Part shown: positions 9,878-24,870 of the stretch, piece after piece | Position numbering within the stretch: position 1 is the first letter of the stretch | Layout of the letters: each line of letters starts with the position of its first letter | Source of the DNA: Petrolisthes cinctipes | Lineage: Eukaryota > Arthropoda > Malacostraca > Decapoda > Porcellanidae | NCBI GenBank assembly: GCA_033782935.1 | Contig: JAWQEG010000411.1 | Span: 493,501-557,500 of the forward strand | DNA length: 64,000 bases | Reading direction: 5' to 3' | The notes under the pieces: generated by a model | Seen by the model: the letters and a program-made list of their open reading frames with translations, nothing else | What the model was told of the DNA's origin: nothing | The model's database searches: none | Made by a program: the position numbers and the translations under genes

Positions 9878-9939
9878 TGAATGACTGTTGATATTTACAG
9901 TCCAAGCACTGTAATGACACCCACACACCCACCACCCCA
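9878..9939. repeat. Reference satellite monomer (62 bp)
   Basis: This copy matches the consensus I derived by eye at every position and serves as the type monomer. Positions 9895-9901 and 9908-9914 form a perfect 7-bp inverted repeat (TTACAGT / ACTGTAA) around a 6-nt loop. Positions 9914-9939 are C/A-rich on the + strand, so the - strand carries runs GGGG, GG, GGG and GGG. Sixty-two is not a multiple of three, so a minus-strand reading frame cycles through three different peptides before it meets the one TAA in the consensus. This explains the many ~60-100-residue open frames across the window. Confidence 0.93.
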
Positions 9940-12590
9940 TGATTGACTGTTGATATTTATAGTCCAAGCACTGCATAGTCACCCAAACACCCACAACCCC
10001 ATGGATGACTGTTGATATTTACAGTCCAGGCTAAGTAATGACACCCACACACCCATCACCCTATGAATTACTGTTGATATTTAGAGTCCAAGCACTGTAA
10101 TGCCACCCACCACCCCATGAATGACTGTTGATATTTACAATCCAAGCACTAATGACACACACACACCCACCACCCAATGAATGACTTGATATTTACAGTC
10201 CAAGCAATGTAATGACACCCATACACCCACCACCCCATGAATGACTCTTGATATTTACAGTCCAAGCACTAAAATGACACCCACACACCCACCACCCCAT
10301 AAATGACTGTTGACATTTACAGTCAAAGCACTGTAATGACACACCCACACCCACAACCCCATAAATTATGGTTGATATTTACAGTCCAAGCACTGTAATG
10401 ACACCCACACACCCACCCCCCGTTAAAGACTGTTGATATTTACAGTCCAAGCACTCTAATGACACCCACCACCCTTTGAATGACTGTTGATATTTACAAT
10501 CAAAACATTGTAATGACACCCACACACCCACCACCCCATGAATGACTGTTGATATTTACAGTCCAAGCACTATAATGACACCCACACACCCACCACACCA
10601 TGATTGACTGTTGATATTTACAGTCCAAGCACTGCATAGACACCCAAACACCCACAACCCCATGAATGACTGTTGATATTTATAATACAAGCTCTGTAAT
10701 GACACCCACACACCCATCACCCTATGAATAACTGTTGATATTTACAGTACAACCACTCTAATGACACCCACCACCCTATGAATGACTGTAGATATTTACA
10801 GTCAAAACACTGTAATGACACCCACACACCCACCACCCCATGAATGACTGTTGATATTTACAGTCCAAGCACTGTAATGACACCCACATATTCACCACTT
10901 CATGATTGACTGTTGATATTTACAGTTCAAGCACTATAATGACAGCCACACATCCACCACCCAATAAATGACTGTTGATATTTAAAGTCTAAGCACTGTA
11001 ATGACACCCACACACCCCCTACCTCAAGAATGACTTTTGATATTAAGAGCCCAAGCACTCTAATGACACCTACACACTCACAACCCCATGAATAACTGTT
11101 GATATTTACAATCCAAGCTCGGTAATGACACTCACACACCCACCACCTTATGTATGGCTGTTGATATTTACTGTCCAAGAACTGTAATGACACCCACACA
11201 CCAACAATCCCATAAATGACTGTTGATGTTTATAGTCCAAGCACTGTAATGACACCCACACATCCACCACCCCATGAATGACTGTTGATATTTTAAGTCT
11301 AAGCAATGTAATGACATCCACACACCCACCACCCCATGAATGACTGTTAATATTTTCAGTCTGAGCACTGTAATGACATCCACAAACCCACCACCTAATG
11401 AATGATGGTTGAAATTTTAGTCCAAGCACTGTAATGACACCCACACACCCACCACCCCATGAATGACTGTTGATATTTACAGTCCAAGCACTGTAATGAC
11501 ACCCACACACCCACCACTCCATGATTGACTGTTGATATTTACAGTCCAAGCTCTGTAATGACACTCACACACCCAGCACCCTATGAATGACTGTTATTAT
11601 TTACAGTCCAACCACTGTAATAACACCCACACACCCACCACCCCATAAATGACGGTTGATATTTTCAGTCCGAGCACTGTAATGACATCCACACACCCAC
11701 CACCCCATGAATGACTGTTAATATTTATAGTCCAAGCACTGTAATGTCACACACACACCCACTACCTAATGAATGATGGTTGATATTTACAGTCCAAGAA
11801 CTGTAATGAAACCCACACACCCACTACCCCATAAATGACAGTTCATATTTTTAGTCCAAGCACTGTAATGACATCCACACACCCACCACCCCATGAATAT
11901 CTGATAATATTTACAGTCTGAGCACTATAATGACACCCACACACCCACCACCCAATGAATGATGGTTGATATTTACAGTCCAAGAACTGTAATAACACCC
12001 ACACACTCACCCCCCCATGAATGACTGTTGATATTTACAGTCCAAGCACTGTCATGACACCCACACACCCACCACCCCATAAATAACTGTTGATATTTAC
12101 AGTCCAAGCATTCTAATGACACCCACCACCCTATGAATGACTTATGATATTTACAGTCAAAACATTGTAATGACACCCACACACCCACCACCCCATGAAT
12201 GACTGTTAATAATTACAGTCCAAGCACTCTAATGACACCCACACACCCAACACCCTATGATTCACTGTTGATATTTACAGTCCAAGCACTGCATAGACAC
12301 CCAAACACCCACATCCTCATGAATAACTGTTGATATTTACAGTCCAAGCACTGTAATGACACCCACACACCCATCACCCCATGAATGACTGTTGATATTA
12401 GAGTCTAAGCACTGTAATGCCACCCACCACCCCATGAATGACTGTTTATATTTACAGTCCAAGCACTAATGACACACAGACACCCACCAACCCATGAATG
12501 ACTTGATATTTACAGCCCAGGCAATGTAATGACACCCACACACCCACCACCCCATGAATGACTGTTGATATTTACAGTCCAAGCACTGTA

Positions 12591-14540
12591 ATGACACCTA
12601 CATACCCACCACCCCATGATTGACTGTTGATATTTACAGTCCAAGCACTATAATGACAGCCACACATCCACCACCCAATAAATGACTGTTAATATTTACA
12701 GTCTAAGCACTGTAATGACACCCACACACCCCCTACCTCAAGAATGACTTTTGATATTTTGAGTCCAAGCACTCTAATGACACCTACACACCCACAACCC
12801 CATGCATAACTGTTGATATTTACAGTACAAGCACTATAATAACAGCTACACACCCACCACCTGATAAATGACTGTTGATATTTACATCCAAGCACTCTAA
12901 TGACACCCACCACCTTATAAATGACGGTTTATATATACAATCGAAACACTGTAATGACATCCACACACCCACCACCCCATGAATGACTGTTGATATTTAC
13001 AGTCCAAGCTCTGTAATGACACCCACATACCCTCCACCCCATGATTTACTGTTGATATTTACAGTCCAAGCACTGTAATGACATCCACAAACCCACCACC
13101 TAATAAATGATGGTTGAAATTTTAGTCCAAGAACTGTAATGACACCCAAACACCCACCACCCCATTAATGACTGTTCATATTTACAGTCCAAGCACTGTA
13201 ATGACACCCACACACCGACCACCCCATGATTGACTGTTGATATTTACAGTCCAAGCACTGTAATGAAAACCACACACCCACCACCCCATTAATGACTGTT
13301 GATATTTACAGTCCAAGCACTGTAATGACACCCACACACCCTCCACTCCATGAATGACTGTTGATATTTACAGTCCAAGCTCTGTAATGACACTCACACA
13401 CCCAGCACCCTATGAATGACTGTTATTATTTACAGTCCAACCACTGTAATAACACCCACACACCCACCACCCCATAAATGATGGTTGATATTTTCAGTCC
13501 GAGCACTGTAATGACATCCACACACCCACCACCCCATGAATGACTGTTAATATTTATAGTCCAAGCACTGTAATGACACCCACATACCCACCACCCCATG
13601 ATTGACTGTTGATATTTACAGTCCAAGCACTATAATGACAGCCACACATTGACCACCCAATAAATGACTGTTGATATTTACAGTCTAAGCACTGTAATGA
13701 CACCCACACACCCCCTACTTCAAGAATGACTTTTGATATTTAGAGTCCAAGCACTCTAATGACACCTACACACCAACAACCCCAATAATAACTGTTGATA
13801 CTTACAGTACAAGCACTATAATAACAGCTACACACCCACAACCCCATAAATGACTGTTGATATTTACATCCAAGCACTCTAATGACACCCACCACCTTAT
13901 AAATGACGGTTTATATATACAATCGAAACACTGTAATGACACCCACACACCCACCACCCCATGAATGACTGTTGATATTTACAGTCCAAGCTCTGTAATG
14001 ACACCCACATACCCTACACCCCATGATTGACTGTTGATATTTACAGTCCAAGCACTGTAATGACATCCACAAACCCACCACCTAATGAATGATGGTTGAA
14101 ATTTTAGTCCAAGAACTGTAATGACACCCAAACACCCACGACCCCATGAATGACTGTTTATATTTCAGTCCAAGCACTGTAATGACACCCACACACCGAC
14201 CACCCCATGATTGACTGTTGATATTTATAGTCCAAGCACTGTAATGACACCCACACACCCACCACCCTATGAATGACTGTTGATATTTACAGTCCAAGCA
14301 CTGTAATGACACCCACACACCCACAACTCCATGAATGACTGTTGATATTTACAGTCCAAGCTCTGTAATGACACTCACACACCCAGCACCCTATGAATGA
14401 CTGTTATTATTTACAGTCCAACCACTGTAATAACACCCACACACCCACCAACCCATAAATGACGGTTGATATTTTAAGGCCGAGCACTGTAATGACATCC
14501 ACACACCCACCACCCCATGAATGTCTGATAATATTTACAG
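12591..14540. repeat. Higher-order repeat, ~982-bp unit, two tandem copies
   Basis: Rare variants recur at a constant offset. CATACCCACC is at 12601 and 13583; TTTACATCCA at 12881 and 13863 (both 982). CAGCACCCTATG is at 13403 and 14384 (981). The unit is about 16 monomers. A partial further copy holding the TTTACATCCA block starts near 15195, and the CAGCACC block also occurs near 11574, so the family extends beyond these two copies. Boundaries are approximate. Confidence 0.8.
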
Positions 14541-17500
14541 TCTGAGCACTATAATGACACCCACACACCCACCACCCAATGAATGATGGTTGATATTTAC
14601 AGTCCAAGAACTGTAATAACACCCACACACTCACCCCCCCATGAATGACTGTTGATATTTACAGCCCAAACACTGTCATGCCACCCACACACCCACCACC
14701 CCATAAATAACTGTTGATATTTACAGTCCAAGCACTCTAATGACACCCACCACCCAATGAATGACTTTTGATATTAACAGTCAAAACACTGTAATGACAC
14801 CCACACACCCACCACCCCATGAATGACTGTTTATATTTACAGTCCAAGCACTAATGACACACAGACACCCACCAACCCATGAATGACTTGATATTTACAG
14901 CCCAAGCAATGTAATGACACCCACACACACACCACCCCATGAATGACTGTTGATATATACAGTTCAAGCACTATAATGACACCCGCACACCCACCACCCC
15001 ATAAATGATGGTTGATATTTACAGTCTAAGCACTGTAATGACACCCACACACCCATCACCCCATGAATGACTGTTGATATTAGAGTCTAAGCACTGTAAT
15101 GCCACCCACCACTCAATGAATGACTGTTGATATTTACAGTCCAAGCACTGTAATGACACCCACATACCCACCACCCCATGATTGACTGTTGATATTTACA
15201 TCCAAGCACTCTAATGACACCCACCACCTTATAAATGACGGTTTATATATACAATCGAAACACTGTAATGACACCCACACACCCACCACCCCATGAATGA
15301 CTTTTGATATTTACAGTCCAAGCTCTGTAATGACACCCACATACCCTCCACCCCATGATTGACTGTTGATATTTACAGTCCAAGCTCTATAATGACAGCC
15401 ACACACCCACCACCCAATAAATGACTGTTGATATTTACAGTCTAAGCACTGTAATGACACCCACACACCCCCTACCTCAAGAATGACTTTTGATATTTAG
15501 AGTCCAAACACTCTAATGACACCTACACACCCACAACCCCATGAATAACTGTTGATATTTACAATCCAAGCTCGGTAATGACTCACACACCCACAACCTT
15601 ATGTATGAATGTTGATATTTACTGTCCAAGAACTGTAATGACCCCCACACAACAACAACCCCTTAAATGACTGTTGATGTTTATAGTCCAAGCACTGTAA
15701 TGACACCCACACTTCCACCACCCCATGAATGACTGTTGATATTTTAAGTCTAAGCAATGTAATGACATCCACACACCCACCACCCCATGAATGACTGTTA
15801 ATATTTACAGTCTGAGCACTGTAATGACACCCACAAACCCACCACCTAATGAATGACGGTTGATATTTATAGTCCAAGAACTGTAATGACACCCACACAC
15901 TCACCACCCCATGAATGACTGTTCATATTTACAGTCCAAGCACTGTAATGACACCCACACACCCACCACCCCATGAATGACTGTTGATATTTACAGTCCA
16001 AGCACTATAATGACACCCACACACCCACCACCCTATGATTGACTGTTGATATTTACAGTCTAAGCACTATAATGACAGCTACACACCCACCACCCCATAA
16101 ATGACTGTTGATATTTACAGTCCAAGCACTCTAATGACACCCACCACCTTATAAATGACTGTTTAAATATACAATCAAAACACTGTAATGACACCCACAC
16201 ACCTTCTACCCCATGAATGACTGTTGATATTTACAGTCCAAGCTCTGTAATGACACCCACATACCCTCCACCCCATGATTGACTGTTAATATTTACAGTC
16301 CTAGCATTATAATGACAGCCACACACCCACCACCCCATAAATGACAGTTAATATTTACAGTCTAAGCACTGTAATGACACCCACACACCCACCACCTTAA
16401 GAATGACTTTTGATATTTACAGTCCAAGCACTGTAATGACACCTACACACCCACAACCCCATGAATGACTGATGATATTTACAGTCTAAGCTCTGTAATG
16501 ACACTCACACACACACCACTCTATGTACGACTGTTGATATTTACAGTCCAAGAACTGTAATGACACCCACACACCCATCACCCCATGAATAACTGTTGAT
16601 ATTTACACTCCAAGTACTCTAATGACACCCACCACCCTATGAATGACTGTTGATATTTACAATCAAAACACTGTAATGACCACCACACACCCACCACCCC
16701 ATGAATGACTGTTGATATTTTTCGTCCAAGCACTGTAATGACATCCACACACCCACCACCCCATAAATGTCTTAAAATATTTACAGTCTGAGCACGGGAA
16801 TGACACCCACACACCCACCACCCAATGAATGATGGTTGATATTTACAGTCCAAGAACTGTAATAACACCCACACACTCACCCCCTCATGAATGACTGTTG
16901 ATATTTACAGTCCAAGCACTGTCATGACACCCACACACCCACCACCCCATAAATAACTGTTGATATTTACAGTCCAAGCACTCTAATGACATCCACCATC
17001 TTTGGAATGACTTTTGATATTTACAGTCAAAACACTGTAATGACACCCACACACCCACCACCCCATGAATGACTGTTAATATTTACAGTCCTAGCACTCT
17101 AATGACACCCACACACCCAACACCCTATGATTGACTGTTGATATTTACAGTCCAAGCACTGCATAGACACCCAAACACACACATCCTCATGAATAACTGT
17201 TGATATTTACAGTCCAAGCACTGTAATGACACCCACACACCCATCACCCCATAAATGACTGTTGATATTTACAGTCCAAGCACTATAATGACACCCACAC
17301 ACCCACCACCCTATGAATGATGGTTGATATTTACAGGCTAAGCACTGTAATAACACCCTCACCCCCACAACCCCATGAATGAATGTTGATATTTACAGTC
17401 TAAGCACTCTAATGACACCCACCACCTTATAAATGACTGTTTATATATACAATCAAAACACTGTAATGACACCCACAAACCCACCACCCTATGAATGACT

Positions 17501-20500
17501 GTTGATATTTACAGTCCAAGCACTGTAATGACACCCACATACCCACCACCCAATGATTGACTGTTGATATTTACAGTCTAAGCACTATAATGACAGCTAC
17601 ACACCCACCACCCCATAAATGACTGTTGATATTTACAGTCCAAGCACTCTAATGACACCCACCACCTTATAAATGACTGTTTAAATATACAATCAAAACC
17701 CTGTAATGACACCCACACACCTTCTACCCCATGAATGACTGTTGATATTAGAGTCTAAGCACTGTAATGCCACCCACCACCCCATGAATGACTGTTTATA
17801 TTTACAGTCCAAGCACTAATGACACACAGACACCCACCAACCCATGAATGACTTAATATTTACAGTCCAAGCAATGTAATGACACCCACACACCCACCAC
17901 CCCATGAATGACTGTTGATATTTACAGTCCAAGCACTATAATGACACCCACACACCCACCACCCCATGAATGATGATTGATATTTACAGTCTAAGCACTG
18001 TAATGACACCCTCACCCCCACAACCCCATGAATGACTGTTGATATTTACAGTCTAAGCACTCTAATGACACTCACCACCTTATAAATGACTGTTTATATT
18101 TACAATCAAAACACTGTAATGACACCCACACACCCACCACCCCCATGACTGACTGTTGATTTTTACAGTCCAAGCACTGTAATGACACCCACATACCCAC
18201 CACCCCATGATTGACTGTTGATATTTACAGTCTAATCACTATAATGACAGCTACACACCCACCACCCCATAAATGACTGTTGATATTTACAGTCCAAGCA
18301 CTCTAATGACACCCACCACCTAATAAATGACTGTTTATATATACAATCAAAACACTGTAATGACACACACACACCTACTACCCCACGAATGACTGTATAT
18401 ATTTACAGTCCAAGCTCTGTAATGACACCCACATACCCTCCTCTCCATGATTGACTGTTGATATTTACAGTCCAAGCACTATAATGACAGCCACACACCC
18501 ACCATCCCATAAATGACAGTTGATATTTACAGTCTAAGCACGGTAATGACACCCACACACCCACCACCTTAAGAATGACTTTTGATATTTACAGTCCAAG
18601 CACTGTAATGACACCTACACACCCACAACCCCATGAATGACTGATGATATTTTCAGTCTAAGCTCTGTAATGACACTCACACACACACGACTCTATGTAC
18701 GACTGTTGATATTTACAGTCTAAGAACTGTAATGACACCCACACACCCATCACCCCATGACTAACTGTTAATATTTACAGTCCAAGTACTCTAATGACAC
18801 CCACCACTCAATGAATGACTGTTGATATTTTTCAGTCAAAACACTGTAATGACACCCACACACCCACCACCCCATGAATGACTGTCGATATTTACAGTCT
18901 GAGCACTGTAATTACACCCACATACCCACCACCCCATGATTGACTGTTGATATTTACAGTCCAAGCACTATATGGACAGACACACACCCACCACCCAATA
19001 AATGACTGTTGATATTTACAGTCTAAGCACTGTAATGACACCCACACACCTCCCACCCCAAGAATGACATTTGATATTTAAAGTTCAAGCATTGTAATGA
19101 CACCTACACACCCACAACACCATGAATGACTGTTGATATTTACAGTCCAAGCTCGGTAGTGACACTCACACACCCAACACCTTATGTATGACTGTTGATA
19201 TTTACTGTCCAAGAACTGTAATGACACCCACACACCCACAACCCCATGAATGACTGCTGATATTTACAGTCTGAGCACTGTAATGACACCCACAAACCCA
19301 CCACCTAATGTATGATGGTTGATATTTATAGTCCAAGAACTGTAATGACACCCACACTCCCACCACCCCATGAATGATTGTTGATATATACAGTCTAAGC
19401 ACTGTAATGACACCCACACACCCAACACACCATGAATGACTGTTGATATTTACAGTCCAAGCACTGTAATAACACCCACACACCCACCACCCCATAAATG
19501 ACTGTTGATATTTACAGTCCAAGCACTCTAATGACACCCACCACCCTATAAATGACTGTTGATATTTACAATCAAAACACTGTAATAACACCCACACATC
19601 CACCACCACATGAATCACTGTTGATATTTACAGTCCAAGCACTGTAATGACACCCAGACACCCACCAACCCCATGACTGACTGTTGATATTTACAGTGCA
19701 AGCACTGCATAGACACCCAAACACCCAAAACCCCATGAATGACTGTTGATATTTACAGTCCAAGTACTCTAATGACACCCAACACCCCATGATTGACTAT
19801 TGATATTTACAGTCCAAGCACTGTAATGACACCAACCACCCCATGAATGACTGTTGATATTTACAGTCCAAGCACTAATGACACACACACACCCACCACA
19901 CCATGAATGACTTGATATTTATAATCCAAGCACTGTAATAACACCAACACACCCACCACCCAATTAATGACTGTTGATATTTATAGTTCAAGCACTATAA
20001 TGACACCCACACACCCACCACCCCATAAATGACTGTTGATATTTACAGTCTAAGCACTTTAATGACACCCACACACCCACCACCCAATGATTGACTTTTG
20101 ATATTTACAGTCCAAGCACTGTAATGACACCTACACACCCACAACCCCATGAATGACTGATGATATTTACAGTCAAAGCTCTGTAATGACATCCACACAC
20201 CCACCACTCTATGTATGACTGTTGATATTTACAGTCAAAGCACTGTAATGACACCCCCACACCCACCACCTTATGAAGTACTGTTGATATTTACAGTCCA
20301 AGCACTCTAATGACACCCACCACCTTATAAATGACTGTTGATATTTACAATTAGAACACTGTAATGACAACCACACACCCACCTAACCATGAATGACTGT
20401 TGATATTTAGAGTCGAAGCACAGTAATGACACCCACACACCCAACACCCCATGATTGACCGTTGATATTTATAGGCCAAGCACTGTAATGACAGCCACAC

Positions 20501-23500
20501 ACCCACCTCCCCATAAATGACTGTTGATTTTTACAGTCTAAGCACTGTAATGACACCCACACCGACCACCCCAAGAATGACTTTTGATAATTACCGTTCA
20601 AGCACTGTAATAACAGCTACACAATCACCACCCCATGAATGACTGTTGATATACACAGTCCAAGCTCTGTAATGACACTCACACAACCACCACCCTATGA
20701 ATAACTGTTGATATTTACAGTCCAAGCAATGTAATGACACCCACACACCCACCACCCCATAATTGACGGTTAATATTCATAGGCCAAGCACTGTAATGAC
20801 ACCCACACACCCACCACCCCAAGAATGACTGTTGATATTTTCAGTCCAAGCACCGTAATGACATCCATACATCCACCACCCCATTAATGACTGTTAATAT
20901 TTACAGTCTGAGCACTGTAATGACACCCACACACCCACCACCTAACGAATGATGATTTATATATACAGTTCTGGAACTGTCATGACACCCACACACGCAC
21001 CACCCAATGAATGACTGTTGATATTTACAGTCTAAGCACTCTAATGACACCAACCACCCAATAAATGAATGTTGATATTCATAGTTAAAACACTGTAATG
21101 ACACCCACACACCCACCACCCATGAATGACTGTTGATATTTACGGTCCAAGCACTGTAATGACACCCACACAATGACCACCCCATGATTGACTATTGATA
21201 TTTCCAGTCCAAGCACTGTAATGACACCCACACACCCACCACCCCATGATTGATTGTTGATAATTACAGTTTAAGCACTATAATGACACCCACACACACA
21301 CCATCCCAAGAATGACTTTTGATATTTGCAGTCCAACCACTCTAATGACACCTACACACCAAATACCCCATGAATGACTGTTGATATTTACAGTCCAAGC
21401 TCTGTAATGACACTCACACACCCACTACTCTATAAATGACTGTTGATATTTACAGTCCATGCACTGTAATGACACCCACACACCCACCACCCCATAAATG
21501 ACGGTTAATCATGATAGTCCAAGCACTGTAATGACACCCACACTCCCACCACCCTATGAATGACTGTTGATATTTTCAGTCCAAGCACTGTAATGACATC
21601 CACACACCCACCACCCCATGAATGACTGTTAATATTTACAGTCTGAGCTTTGTAATGACACCCACACACCCTCCACCTAATGAATGATGGTTGATATTTA
21701 CAGTCCAAGAACTGTTAATGACACACACACTCCCCACCCCATGAATGACTTTTAATATTTACAGTCCAAGCACTGTCATGACACCCACACATGCACCACC
21801 CCATGAATGACTGTTGATATTTACAGTAAAAAGCAGTCTAATGACACCCACCACCCAAAAAATGAATGTTGATATTTATAGTTAAAACACTGTAATGACA
21901 CCCACACACCCACCACCCCATGAATGACTTTTGATATTTACAGTCCCATCACTGTAATGACACCCACACACCGACCACCCCATGATTGACTGTTGATATT
22001 TACAGTCCAAGCACTGTAATGACACCCACACACCAACCACCCAATAAATGACTGTTGATATTTACAGTCTAAGCACTGTAATGACACCCACACACCCACC
22101 ACCCCAAAAATGACTGTTGATATTTACAGTCCAAGCTCTGTAATGACACTCACACACCAACCACCCTATGAATGACTGTTGATATTTACAGTCCAGGAAC
22201 TGTAATGACACCCACACACCCACCACCCCATAAATGACTGTTGATATTTACAGTCCAAGCACTGTAATGACACCCACATACCCATCACCCCATAAATGAC
22301 TGTTGATATTAGAGTCTAAGCACTGTAATGCCACCCACCACCCCATGAATGACTGTTGATATTCACAGTACAAGCACTAATGACACACAGACACCCACCA
22401 CCCCATGAATGACTTGATATTTACAGTCCAAGCAATGTAATGACACCCACACACCCACCACCCCGTGAAAGACTGTTGATATTTACAGTCCAAGCACTAT
22501 AATGACACCCATACACCCACCACCCCATGAATGATGGTTGATATTTACAGTCTAAGCACTGTAATGACACCCTCACCCACACCACCCTATGAATGACTGT
22601 TGATATTTACAGTCCAAGCACTCTAATGACACCCACCACCATATTAATGACTGTTTATATTTACAATCAAAACACTGTAATGACACCCACACACCCACCA
22701 CCCCATGAATGACTTGATATTTACATTCCAAACAATGTAATGACACCCACACACCCACCACCCCATGAATGATTGTTGATATATACAGTCTAAGCACTGT
22801 AATGACACCCTCACACCCACCACCCCATGAATGACTATTGATATTTACAGTCCAAGCACTGTAATGACACTCACACACCCACCACCCCATGAATGACTGT
22901 TGATATTCACAGTTCAAGTACTGTAATCACACCCAACACCCACCACCCCATGAATTATGGTTGATATTTACAGTCTAAGCACTGTAATAACACCCACACA
23001 CCCACCACCCCATTAATGACTGTTGATATTTACAGTCCAAGCACTCTAATGACACCCACCACCCTATAAAAGACAGTTGATATTTACAATCAAAACACTG
23101 TAATAACACCCAAACACACCCACCACCCCATAAATCACAGTTGATATTTACAGTCCAAGCACTGTAATGACACCCAGACACCCACCACCCCATGATTGAC
23201 TGTTGATATTTACAGTCCAAGCACTGCATAGATGCCCAAACACCCAAAACCCCATGAATGACTGTTGATATTTACAGTCCAAGCAATGTAATGACACCCA
23301 CACACACACCACCCCAAGAATGACTGTAGATATTTACAGTCCAAGCACTCTGACACCCAACACCCTATGATTGACTGTTGATATTTACAGTCCAAGCACT
23401 GTAATGACACCCACACACCCACCACACAATGAATGTTGGTTGATATTTACAGTCCAAGAATTGTAATAACACAAACACACTCACCACCCCATGAATGACA

Positions 23501-23821
23501 GTTGATATTTTCAGTCCAAGAATTGTAATAACACCCACACACTCACCACCCCATGAATGACAGTTGATTTTTTCAGTCCATGCACTGTAATGACATCCAC
23601 ACACCCACAACCCCTTGAAAAACTGTTAATATTTACAGTCCAAGCACTGTAATGTCACCTACACACCCACAACCCAATGATTGACTGTTGATATTTACAG
23701 TCCAAGCAATGCATAGACACCCAAATACCCACAACCCCATGAATGACTGTTAATATTTACAGTCCATTTAATGTAATGACACCCACACTTCCACCACCCC
23801 ATGAATGACTGTTAATATTTA

Positions 23822-23911
23822 CAGTCCAAGCACTCTAATGACACCCACCACCCTATGAATGACTGTTGATATTTACAATCAAAACACTGTAATGACACCC
23901 ACACACCCACC
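23822..23911. repeat. Typical short/long monomer pair
   Basis: Example of a recurrent two-monomer block: a short monomer carrying ACTCTAATGACACCCACCACCC is followed by a full-length monomer reading TTTACAATCAAAACACTG. The same pair, with minor changes, appears near 12110, 22620, 25530, 26245, 26730, 27860, 30300, 31030, 35480, 48340 and 55910. The pair is therefore an inherited block of the higher-order repeat. Confidence 0.85.
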
Positions 23912-23919
23912 AACCCATG

Positions 23920-24870
23920 AATGACTGTTGATATTTACAGTCCAAGTAGTGTAATGACACCAACACACCCACCACCCAATGATTGACTGCTGATATTTAC
24001 AGTCCAAGCACTGCACAGACACCCAGATACCCACAACCCCATGAATGACTGTTGATATTTACAGTCCAAGCTCTGTAATGACACAAACACCCATCACCCC
24101 ATGAATGACTGTTGATATTTAGAGTCAAAGCATTGTAATGCCACTCACCACCCCATGACTGACTGTTGATATTTACAGTCAAAGCACTAATGACACCCAC
24201 ACACCCAACACCCCATGAATGACTTGATATTTATAGTCCAAGCAATGTACTGACACCCACACACCCACTACCCCATAAATGACTGTTGATATTTACATTT
24301 CAAGCACTATAATGACATCCACACATCCAGCATCCCATGAATGACTGTTGATATTTACAGTCCAAGCACTGTAATGACACCCACACACCCACCACCCGAT
24401 GAATGACTGTTGATATTTACAGTCCAAGTAGTGTAATGACACCCACACACCCACCACCCAATGATTGACTGCTGATATTTACAGTCCAAGCACTGCACAG
24501 ACACCCAGATACCCACAACCCCATGAATGACTGTTGATATTTACAGTCCAAGCTCTGTAATGACACAAACACACCCATCACCCCATGAATGACTGTTGAT
24601 ATTTAGAGTCAAAGCATTGTAATGCCACTCACCACCCCATGAATGACTGTTGATATTTACAGTCCAAGCACTAACGACACCCACACACCCACCACCCCAT
24701 GAATGACTTGATATTTATAGTCTAAGCAATGTAATGACACCCACACACCCACCACCCCATAAATGACTGTTGATATTTACATTTCAAGCACTATAATAAC
24801 ACCCACACATCCAGCATCCCATGAATGACTGTTGATATTTACAATCCAAGCACTGTAATGACACCCCCAC
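23920..24870. repeat. Higher-order repeat, ~484-bp unit, two tandem copies
   Basis: The series beginning CCAAGTAGTGTAATGAC, then CTGCACAGACACCCAGATAC, ACACAAACAC, TTTAGAGTCAAAGCATTG, GACTTGATATTTATAG and CATCCAGCATCCC appears from about 23941 and again from about 24423, in the same order with few differences (offset 482-484). Related partial copies lie near 25640-25800 and 26180. Confidence 0.82.

Noticed and set aside
9895..9914. CENP-B box in the satellite
   Set aside because: The dyad does not contain the TTCG...CGGG pattern of the CENP-B box, and nothing else in the monomer fits. A centromeric role cannot be read from this sequence.
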